Shown one piece after another: positions 57,610 to 64,000 of a stretch of DNA of 64,000 nucleotides (its first letter is position 1; every line of letters begins with the position of its first letter). Position numbers and translations under genes: made by a program. Below the pieces are notes generated by a model. That model made no database searches, was not told where the DNA came from, and worked only from the letters and a program-made list of their open reading frames with translations. Source of the DNA: Nocardiopsis sp. FIRDI 009 (lineage in GTDB: Bacteria > Actinomycetota > Actinomycetes > Streptosporangiales > Streptosporangiaceae); assembly GCF_003386285.1 (NCBI RefSeq), contig NZ_QPNC01000017.1, positions 1-64,000 on the forward strand. The letters are read 5' to 3'.

Positions 57610-59223
57610 TCAGGCCACCGCCGGGCAGGACAGGTCCGCCTCGGGTGCCTCACCCGTGAGCAGGTAGGCGTCGACCGGCTCGTCCACGCACGCGCTCTTG
57701 TCGTTGCCGTACAGCGTGTGCCCGGCGCCCTCGTAGGTCACCAGGGTCGCGGTCTCCAGCTGACCGGCGAGCTCCTCGGCCCAGGTGTACGGGGTGGCGG
57801 GGTCGCCGACGGTGCCGACGACCACGACCGGCGGGGCGTCGGGGGCGGTGAAGCCGGTCGGCGCCTCCTCGGTGTCCGGCCAGTACGCGCACGGCAGCTG
57901 CTCCCACACCAGGTCGGCGCCGAACAGCGGCGACACCTCACTCGCCCGGTCCACGGCGTCCCGGTAGGCGAAGATGTCCGTCGGGTCGTCACGGTCTGCG
58001 CAGTTGATCGCGGTCAGCGCGGCCTCGGCGTCCAGCTCCTCCTCGCCGGGCTTGAGTTCGACGGACTCCTCGTCCGCGTAGAGGCCGTAGGTGTTCTCGT
58101 ACAGGTAACCGAGGTAATGGTCGGTGGCCTCCGCGTCGCCGGTGTCGACGGCCGCGAGCAGGTCGGCGAGGTAGTCCCAGCTCTCCTCGTAGTACAGCTC
58201 CATGCCGATCATCGACACCAGGGTGGCGCCGTCGATCGTGACGCCCTCCACCACGGGCGCCTCCCGGTCGAGCGCGGCCATGATGTCGGCCATCGCCGCG
58301 TCGGCGTCGTCGGCCCCGGTGAACGGGCAGGCGTCGTCGGTGGCCGCGCAGTCCTCGGCGAACAGCTCCCAGGTGTCCTGGAAGCCGACGGCCTGGTCGT
58401 AGGCGACCTCGACGTTGGGCCGGTCGGTCTCCACGGCGCCGTCCAGCACCAGGGCCCGGGTGTTGTCCGGGTACGTCTGGGCGTAGAGCGCGCCGATGTA
58501 GGTGCCGTAGGAGTAGCCGACGTAGGTCAGCCGTTCGTCGCCCAGGGCGTCGCGGAGCACGTCGAGGTCGCGGACGACGTTGACCGTGCCGATGTGGGCG
58601 AGGAAGTCCTCGCCCACGGTGTCGACGCAGTCGTCCGCGTACGCCCGGGCGGCCTCCTCCAGGGGTCGCAGGTCGGCGCCGGTCAGGTCGGCAGGGTCGG
58701 TGCCCTCGAACCCCTGCCGGGCCTCGGCCATCGCGGTCCAGTTCCCGCAGGCGAAGCCGCCGCTCTCCCCCACGCCGCGCGGATCGAAGGAGACCAGGTC
58801 GAAGGAGGCCCGGATCTGGTCGGAGAACGACGGGAAGTCCAGCATGTCGAGGCCGGTCACGCCCGGACCGCCCGGATTGACCACCAGCGACCCGACGCGC
58901 TCCTCGGTCGACCCCTGGGCGGGGGCCCGGACCACGGCCAGGTCGAGGGTCCGCCCGTCCGGCCGGTCGTAGTCGAGCGGAACGGTGACCGTCCCGCACT
59001 CCAGGGCCTCGACCCAGTCAGGCTCAGAGCCCCACTCGACGAGTTCGTCGATCTGCTCGTCGTCGTAGCAGGCCGACCAGTCGATCGTCTGACCGGCGAA
59101 GACGGCCGCGGCGTCCGCCGCCTCCACCGCCTCCGGCTCGCCCGGTGTCGGGACACACCCCGAGACCAGGGCGGTCACCGCCGCCACCGTTCCGGCACCC
59201 AAGGCCGGGACTCCCCACCGCAC
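57610..59223 (-). CDS. alpha/beta-hydrolase lipoprotein, tripeptidyl-aminopeptidase-like
   Basis: A 537-residue exported hydrolase of the Streptomyces SlpD/SlpE and TAP type. The lipobox is ALVSGC near residue 22. The fold begins with GTVTVPLDYDRPDGRTLDLA; the oxyanion region is NPGGPGVTG, the nucleophile serine is in YVGYSYGTYIGALYA, and the acid and histidine are probably in GTVGDPATPY and GAGHTLYG. The C-terminal TAP-like region (SACVDEPVDAYLLTGEAPE) ends the protein. It probably cuts short peptides outside the cell. The GTG at 59223 was chosen for GGAG upstream and a normal signal length; a GTG 30 bases earlier is possible. Confidence 0.88.
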   Translation of the reverse strand: MRWGVPALGAGTVAAVTALVSGCVPTPGEPEAVEAADAAAVFAGQTIDWSACYDDEQIDELVEWGSEPDWVEALECGTVTVPLDYDRPDGRTLDLAVVRAPAQGSTEERVGSLVVNPGGPGVTGLDMLDFPSFSDQIRASFDLVSFDPRGVGESGGFACGNWTAMAEARQGFEGTDPADLTGADLRPLEEAARAYADDCVDTVGEDFLAHIGTVNVVRDLDVLRDALGDERLTYVGYSYGTYIGALYAQTYPDNTRALVLDGAVETDRPNVEVAYDQAVGFQDTWELFAEDCAATDDACPFTGADDADAAMADIMAALDREAPVVEGVTIDGATLVSMIGMELYYEESWDYLADLLAAVDTGDAEATDHYLGYLYENTYGLYADEESVELKPGEEELDAEAALTAINCADRDDPTDIFAYRDAVDRASEVSPLFGADLVWEQLPCAYWPDTEEAPTGFTAPDAPPVVVVGTVGDPATPYTWAEELAGQLETATLVTYEGAGHTLYGNDKSACVDEPVDAYLLTGEAPEADLSCPAVA

Positions 59224-59408
59224 CCGCGGCTCCGTTCTGTCCGCGCATCGCACCCGACGCGCTGATGCTCGACTCCGTGGCGCGCCCTCGGAGCGATCCG
59301 AGAGCGCGCAGGGTATGGGACGGACCGACCCCGGTTCCGGTTGCGTGTGATCCCCTCCGAGCAGCCGTGATGCCCGACACAGGAGCGGGGAGGAACCGCC
59401 GCGTCCCC

Positions 59409-59591
59409 TCACCTCCTCGGTGGGTACACGCCGTAGATCCACAGAAGGATCAGCGCGAGGGTGGAGAGCGCGAGCAGGAGCAACGGAACCGTGAGGGCCT
59501 TCGGCGGAGGACCCCATTTAATGGCCACGATCGAATGCACCAACACTCCGACCGATGTGAGCAACGACAACACGTGAAGTACTAACGGCAC
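59409..59591 (-). CDS. small two-helix membrane protein
   Basis: A 60-residue protein with hydrophobic segments at about 3-22 and 32-53 and a basic C-terminus (YPPRR). There is no family I recognise. The frame has good hydrophobic patterning, and the segment is not antisense to another gene. No Shine-Dalgarno is visible before the GTG, so the start is uncertain. Confidence 0.5.
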   Translation of the reverse strand: MPLVLHVLSLLTSVGVLVHSIVAIKWGPPPKALTVPLLLLALSTLALILLWIYGVYPPRR

Positions 59592-59686
59592 ATCAACCGG
59601 CCCCGATGTCAGACATCCGCGAGTTCGGAATTCCGGCTTCTGACGCAGTCACGGAAAGAACAGATACAAGGACTCTGAGAAAAATC

Positions 59687-60073
59687 TCAGCGGGAGTCGG
59701 GTTCACCTTCCACCCTCCCCTTCCGCCGTTCCGAAACCGCTCCCCGAACCCGAACAAGGAACCCGTACCCAGCGGCGGCCGCGCCGGAGACCAGCAGCAC
59801 CCATACCCCCGCCGACGCGCCCGTTACGGTCATCTCCCTGATGCAGAGACCGTAGGCCGGGACCACGCAGACGAACATGAGGGTGGGAAGAAACCATCCC
59901 CCTGGGTCGGGGGAAGGGTGGAATCCGCGCGACGACAGCACGACGACGAGCGATCCAAGCATGAGCACGGCCAGGACCACGCGCAGCTCATATCCGTCAT
60001 GGCGCTGGTTCAGCTGCGAGCCGCACAGGAAGAAGCTCATAGAGACGACCATGAGGACAAACCAACGGCTCAT
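59687..60073 (-). CDS. four-helix membrane protein
   Basis: A 128-residue protein with hydrophobic segments at about 3-18, 30-48, 60-80 and 88-108, followed by a highly charged tail (RRKGRVEGEPDSR). The GC content is lower than that of its neighbours. No family recognised. The ATG at 60073 has only a G-rich stretch upstream. It is downstream, on the same strand, of the CARF-nuclease gene, with 128 bases between. Confidence 0.6.
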   Translation of the reverse strand: MSRWFVLMVVSMSFFLCGSQLNQRHDGYELRVVLAVLMLGSLVVVLSSRGFHPSPDPGGWFLPTLMFVCVVPAYGLCIREMTVTGASAGVWVLLVSGAAAAGYGFLVRVRGAVSERRKGRVEGEPDSR

Positions 60074-60201
60074 CGTCCAACCCCGCCCCCGCGCCGAAAG
60101 GAACACGGCGCCCACCGTGCCGCGCGTCTTCGGAAACCCTCCCATGCGGAACGGCCGAACACGGGTGAATGACCGGATTCGGCCACGGAGCGCCCCGGGG
60201 C

Positions 60202-62358
60202 TCACAGACGGCTGACGTCGGTGTCGAACAGGCCCGGCAGCGCCTCGGGCGGCGCCGTGACGACCACCGGGCGCAGCGGTTCCCCGAACGACAGGCGGGC
60301 GGACCCCTCGTCCGGCTCCAGCGCGGTGTGCGCGATCCAGGCCACGAGTTCGCGGGCCCGTCCCACGTCCCCGCCCGGCCTGGTCAGCGCCACGACCACG
60401 CCCGCCACGTCGCACCGCGACTGCAGGTGCACGGTGGCCGCGAACACGCTCTGCGCCCACGCCCCCGGCGTGACCCCGTGCGACCTGCCGTCGTGCGCGC
60501 GGCGCCGCCGCCAGGCGGGCGCGGCCAGACCGACCGCCCGGTCGTCGAAGGTGAGCACCAGGCTCGGCCGCTCCCGCGCGGTCAGGCACGCCTCCGGGTC
60601 GGTGAGCGTGGCGTCCATCCACACTCCGACCGGGCCGCTGGCGGCGCGCACCAGCGCGGCGCGCGCGGCGTCGACGAGGTCCGTGTCGACCTGGGTGCGG
60701 GCCGTCCGGCAGGCGCGGGCGGCCAGCGACCCGTCCAGCAGCGTGTACCCGGACAGGACGAGGGGCCAGTCGACGGCGGCGCGGCCGGTGAGCGGCAGCA
60801 CCCCGTGGGTACGGCACACCACCGCGCGGTCGGCGGGCAGCTGGTAGGTGACGCACGCCCCGGCGCGGAGGGCGGCCAGGGCCAGTCCGAGGCTCATCGC
60901 CTTGGTGCCGGTGGTGATGTCGGCGACGACCGGGGGCGGGGGGACGGTGTCGGCGGTCTCCTTGGCGATCCAGTCGTGGGCGACGGCGGCGACCGCCTCG
61001 GCGTCGGAGCCGTCGACCGGGTCGGCGGTCAGACGCACGCGGTCGCGGTAGCCCGTCTCCCGGAGGAGGGCGGCGTCGGCGGGCGCGGCCGCGGGGTGTT
61101 CGGCCGCGTGGAGGGTACGCGCGGCGGACACGCGGACGTTGTCGCGCAGACTCTGCGCCGAGGGCAGCACCAGGGCGCGGGCGGGCCGGTGGGCGTGGAC
61201 GGCGGTCAGGGTGCCCAGGCGGCTGCCGCCCAGGGCGGTGACCAGGACGGGGCGGTCCTGGGGGCCGGGATGGCGGGGTGGACCGACCGTGGCGGAGTCC
61301 TCCGGGGGTCCGCCGCGCGCAGACTCCGGGCCGGGGCCGGGGCCGCGGGCGGCGCGGCCGCGCGGGGAGGGGAAGAACGCCTTGCGCAGGTCGTCGAAGG
61401 AGGTGAGCCGCCGCAGCAGGTCGTCGAGGTTCCACACGTGGACGAGCCGGGCGGACAGCGCGGGGTTGTAGTCGGTGATGCTCTCGCGCAGCCCGGGGAC
61501 GAGGGGACCGGTGTAGACGAACAGGACCTGGGCGGCGGCGCCGAAGACCCTCCGGGCCTTGGCGACGGTCCATCCGGCACGCGCGACGACGTCGCCGGGC
61601 CTGGTCTTGGCCTCCACGCACAGGACCCGGTGGCGGTGGCGGACCACGGCGTCGAAGTCGGCGACGGCCCCGGCCGGGTGGAGGGGGTCGGCGACCTGGC
61701 GGGCGCCCAGGACCTCGGTGTCGGGCTGGCGTCGCAGATGCCGTCGCAGGTGGGACAGGACGCGCCCCTCGGCGACCACCCCGCGCCTGACGGAGGGGGA
61801 CATGTCCGGGTAGCGGGCCAGGAGCGCCTGTGTGCCGCCCTGGACGAAGAGGCGGACGGGTTCGGGGTCGCGGTCGTCGAGCCAGCGGGCGCCGTGGACC
61901 TCGGCCAGGGTGCGCAGGTCGACACCGGTGGTGGACAGGGGCAGCCCGGGACGGGTGGCGTCGGCGGGGCGCAGGACGTCACCCGCGGCGTCGAGGTAGT
62001 GGCGCCACCGGCCGGAGCCGGGGAGGGCGTGTTCGTGGCAGAGGGCGGCGGCCACGCTCATCACCTTGGTCCCGCCGGTGTAGTCGAGGAACCAGGGGCG
62101 CCCGTCGTGGTCACGGTGGAGGGCGGCGAGGGTTCCGGCCACGGCGGAGAAGTCGTGCGGGTCGGGCCCCACGCTCAGGACCCGGGCGGAGGCGGGGGCG
62201 CCGATCCGCCCGGCGGCGGCCGCGACCCGCAGGGCGGTCGGCCGCGTCCCGTCACTGCACAGCAGGACCAGGTGGTCGGCGGGGAGGGTGAGGCAGGACA
62301 GCAGGGCGGGGGTGGGGTTGCGGCCCACGAGGACGACGGCGGTACGGGGAGTGTCCAC
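60202..62358 (-). CDS. dual-CARF PD-(D/E)xK nuclease-like protein (Card1/Can-like)
   Basis: A 718-residue protein. Residues 1-155 form a CARF-like Rossmann domain with the ligand-loop motif DYTGGTKVMS (92-101). Residues about 165-330 have the DUF1887/PD-(D/E)xK nuclease core: helix glutamate E197, D234/D236 in AVADFDAVV, then E249 and K251 in CVEAKTRPG. After a glycine/proline linker (332-368), residues 369-510 look like a second CARF domain with DITTGTKAMSL (480-490). Residues 510-718 are an extra, less clear domain. Card1/Can2 and Can1 with this kind of layout are DNA/RNA nucleases activated by cyclic oligoadenylates of type III CRISPR systems. No cas gene or array is in the window. The GTG at 62358 has GGAGAAGGA upstream. 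Confidence 0.8.
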   Translation of the reverse strand: MDTPRTAVVLVGRNPTPALLSCLTLPADHLVLLCSDGTRPTALRVAAAAGRIGAPASARVLSVGPDPHDFSAVAGTLAALHRDHDGRPWFLDYTGGTKVMSVAAALCHEHALPGSGRWRHYLDAAGDVLRPADATRPGLPLSTTGVDLRTLAEVHGARWLDDRDPEPVRLFVQGGTQALLARYPDMSPSVRRGVVAEGRVLSHLRRHLRRQPDTEVLGARQVADPLHPAGAVADFDAVVRHRHRVLCVEAKTRPGDVVARAGWTVAKARRVFGAAAQVLFVYTGPLVPGLRESITDYNPALSARLVHVWNLDDLLRRLTSFDDLRKAFFPSPRGRAARGPGPGPESARGGPPEDSATVGPPRHPGPQDRPVLVTALGGSRLGTLTAVHAHRPARALVLPSAQSLRDNVRVSAARTLHAAEHPAAAPADAALLRETGYRDRVRLTADPVDGSDAEAVAAVAHDWIAKETADTVPPPPVVADITTGTKAMSLGLALAALRAGACVTYQLPADRAVVCRTHGVLPLTGRAAVDWPLVLSGYTLLDGSLAARACRTARTQVDTDLVDAARAALVRAASGPVGVWMDATLTDPEACLTARERPSLVLTFDDRAVGLAAPAWRRRRAHDGRSHGVTPGAWAQSVFAATVHLQSRCDVAGVVVALTRPGGDVGRARELVAWIAHTALEPDEGSARLSFGEPLRPVVVTAPPEALPGLFDTDVSRL

Positions 62359-62492
62359 GACGTCCTTCTCCGACGGGCGGGCTGAGGATCTCCACGCTAG
62401 GCCAGGCGGCTCCGCTCCGCCAGGGGGAGCGGGCCGGACGCGGTTTCGGAAGAAGCGAGGTCCGCCGTGGGGAAGGGGCGGCGACGCCGGGG

Positions 62493-62864
62493 TCACCGTC
62501 CCACTGGTTCCGGCCGCACGGGCGCCGGCGATCCGCTGACGACGAACGACCGGCAGGCGGTGACCACTCCGCGCCCGTCCCGGACGAGGTCGGAGGGGAC
62601 GAGCAGGTCATGGCGCTCGGGGTGGGCCGATCCGACGACGGAGGAGACGATGAACCACACCCCCTCCCGTGGTTCGGGCAGGTCGGCACGGGTACGCCGC
62701 TCCGCGACGAGGGGCACCCCCGCGGGCACGCCGTCCGCCTCGGGTATCGGTACGCGTACGGCCTCCACGCGTGCCGGGCGCTCCGCCCGGGGCCAGCTCC
62801 GGATCACGCGTGAACGCTCGTCGACGACTGTCACCACATGCGGCGTCAGGTTGACCACCGACAT
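62493..62864 (-). CDS. NLTPH-type small protein, phage-protein-like
   Basis: A 123-residue protein beginning MSVVNLTPHVVTVVD. The NLTPH opening, the central GVWFIVSSVVG segment and the closing DLVRDGRGVVTACRSFV resemble small proteins found in many phages and integrated elements of other bacteria; the function of that group is unknown to me. GGAGGTCG lies close before the ATG at 62864. It lies 134 bases upstream of the CARF-nuclease gene on the same strand, so the two may share a transcript. The resemblance is from pattern memory and not from a search. Confidence 0.65.
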   Translation of the reverse strand: MSVVNLTPHVVTVVDERSRVIRSWPRAERPARVEAVRVPIPEADGVPAGVPLVAERRTRADLPEPREGVWFIVSSVVGSAHPERHDLLVPSDLVRDGRGVVTACRSFVVSGSPAPVRPEPVGR

Positions 62865-63077
62865 CCGGCGACCTCCGTTCCTCTCGCTCCGCGACGGTCC
62901 CCGCGCGGTCGCGGAGGCCGTACCGCACCCCCTTCCGGGGCGCTCATCGCCGTCTCTCGGACACACCGGCACGCCCCGCCCGGACGTTCCGGCGCGACCA
63001 TACCTGTGACGGGTGGGGCTGGTGTCCGCTATGTGACCCTGGGTGGCGGGAGGGGCCTTCGTGACCGGGTCCAACCG

Positions 63078-63107
63078 TTGACAGTCCGCGCGAAACCGCC
63101 CTACTTT
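63078..63107 (+). promoter_or_regulatory. vegetative-type promoter for the cysteine-rich gene
   Basis: TTGACA at 63078-63083 and TACTTT at 63102-63107 are 18 bases apart. The predicted transcript has a leader of roughly 110 bases before the GTG at 63226. Confidence 0.7.
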
Positions 63108-63225
63108 GTGGGCAGACCTCCCGTTGACGCGGGGGTGTCAGCCACGGTCTCACCGACTCTCACACACGCTTTCCCGGAGGGCTGGGAAAGCGACCCGGCC
63201 CCGGACCACCCGGGGAGAAGAGTTC

Positions 63226-64000
63226 GTGAGCACGCACCACTGCTCCGCCTGGGAGCTGTTCGGCTCCGCCGCCTTCCTGCGCGCGTTCACCCGCGTGGTG
63301 GGGTGCGGGCCCTGCTCCGCGGACGGAACCGCGCAGGGCTGCGCCGGTCACTCCGAGCAGTTCTGTGACTACGTCGACCTGTGCGCCGAGCACTGCCCGT
63401 GCCCGGTGCACGGCGGCGACCCGACCAGCGTCATCGCCGTGCGCATGGCCCGTGCCCTGCCCACGGCGTCCGGCGTCGACCGCACCGCCGCCCACCGGCT
63501 ACGCGACGCCCTGGACGACGTGCGCCGTGACCGCTCCTACAAGAACCTGCGCCGCGTCTACCCGCAGCCGACGGCGGGCGGGAACGTCCGGTGTGCGTTC
63601 TCCGAACGCCCCCGCCGCTGGGCCCAACGTCGCGACGTCGCCCGGGTGGCCGCCGACGTGGTCGACCAGGAGGCGCTGGCGCTGCTGGTGCTGACCGCCG
63701 GGTGGGGCAACCCCGCCGCCGACCTGCCCGAGGACATCCAGCCGGGCGAGACCGTCTCCTTCACCGAGGACGGCAACGCCGTACCCGTCGCCGACCTGCA
63801 CGGCCGCCCGGTGACCGAGGCCAAGGAACCGCCCCTGGTCTCCACCGCGACCGGCGACTACCTGCTACGCAAGCTCGCCGAACTGGCCGCCGGACGCGAC
63901 GCCGACCAGGGCCGCACCCCCGACCAGCGGCGTCGGCTGCACCTGCGCCAGGTGCTGCCCGGACTGAGCGGCGAGGACGTCGCCCGCCGCCTCACCGGGG
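63226..64000 (+). CDS. unrecognised cysteine-rich protein, truncated by the window edge
   Basis: The first 258 residues are present and the gene continues past 64000. The N-terminal 62 residues contain nine cysteines and several histidines (HHCSAW, VGCGPCSADG, GCAGH, QFCDYVDLCAEHCPCPVHGG), a likely metal-binding or disulfide-rich region. After that comes an arginine-rich helical segment (LRDALDDVRRDRSYKNLRRV) and an alanine/leucine-rich region. I recognise no family. CGGGGAGAAG precedes the GTG. It is divergent from the NLTPH/CARF genes and has its own good promoter. Confidence 0.7.
   Translation, partial: MSTHHCSAWELFGSAAFLRAFTRVVGCGPCSADGTAQGCAGHSEQFCDYVDLCAEHCPCPVHGGDPTSVIAVRMARALPTASGVDRTAAHRLRDALDDVRRDRSYKNLRRVYPQPTAGGNVRCAFSERPRRWAQRRDVARVAADVVDQEALALLVLTAGWGNPAADLPEDIQPGETVSFTEDGNAVPVADLHGRPVTEAKEPPLVSTATGDYLLRKLAELAAGRDADQGRTPDQRRRLHLRQVLPGLSGEDVARRLTG

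Noticed and set aside
60169..62385. 738-codon open frame on the plus strand opposite the CARF-nuclease gene
   Set aside because: Its translation is glycine/valine/arginine-rich without motifs and mirrors the third-position GC of the real gene on the other strand.

Overview
The window is chromosomal DNA of a very GC-rich filamentous actinomycete. The gene set and protein sequences look most like Nocardiopsis or a close relative, but that assignment comes from general resemblance and not from a marker gene. Supporting signs are GTG starts, several probable leaderless genes, an XRE/DUF397 pair, a fabD-fabH-acpP-fabF operon beside a PucR-type regulator, the sufR-B-D-Rieske-C-S-U-T operon, and the tkt-tal-zwf-opcA-pgl cluster. 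No rRNA, CRISPR array, insertion sequence or prophage module was seen. There is one tRNA, tRNA-Val(UAC).

Layout. 0-8 kb: a truncated ClpX-type zinc-finger gene, a frameshifted unknown gene, a membrane protein, a zinc alcohol dehydrogenase, a tandem universal stress protein, a GAF/PAS/SpoIIE phosphatase, a large protein with two YezG-like immunity repeats, and a lipoprotein. 8-18 kb: the tRNA, AhpE peroxiredoxin, a DUF3052 protein, a UPF0047 protein, a PhoD-like hydrolase, then the FasR-like activator and the type II fatty-acid operon. 18-27 kb: a degenerate EAL-CBS protein, an SGNH hydrolase, a large protein joining an alpha-CTD-like domain to sigma-4-like helices, an iron-box-controlled DUF2470 protein, and a divergent MocR/EamA pair. 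27-34 kb: the complete SUF iron-sulfur assembly operon with its repressor SufR and candidate operators. 34-45 kb: an ABC transporter, a membrane-anchored ricin-lectin protein, a RhtA-like exporter, the haem A genes ctaA and ctaB, a PrsW-type protease, an OmpA-domain lipoprotein and a decayed DeoR regulator. 45-52 kb: pentose phosphate pathway genes. 52-60 kb: a YhgA/Rpn-like nuclease, AraC, XRE-DUF397 and ArsR-glyoxalase regulatory units, a tripeptidyl-aminopeptidase-like lipoprotein and small membrane proteins.

60-64 kb is the most unusual part. A 718-residue protein contains a CARF-like Rossmann domain (TGGTK motif), a PD-(D/E)xK nuclease core (D236, E249, K251), and a second CARF-like domain (TTGTK motif). 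This layout resembles the cyclic-oligoadenylate-activated nucleases Card1/Can2 and Can1 of type III CRISPR systems, yet no CRISPR array or cas gene lies in the window. Upstream of it on the same strand is a small NLTPH-type protein resembling phage proteins. Divergent from both, behind a good promoter, is an unrecognised cysteine-rich gene that runs off the window.

Functional links. The iron and redox theme recurs: SUF assembly, a haem-utilisation-like DUF2470 gene under an iron box, haem A synthesis and AhpE. The two metabolic blocks are fatty-acid initiation and elongation with its local activator, and NADPH production through zwf/opcA/pgl with tkt/tal.
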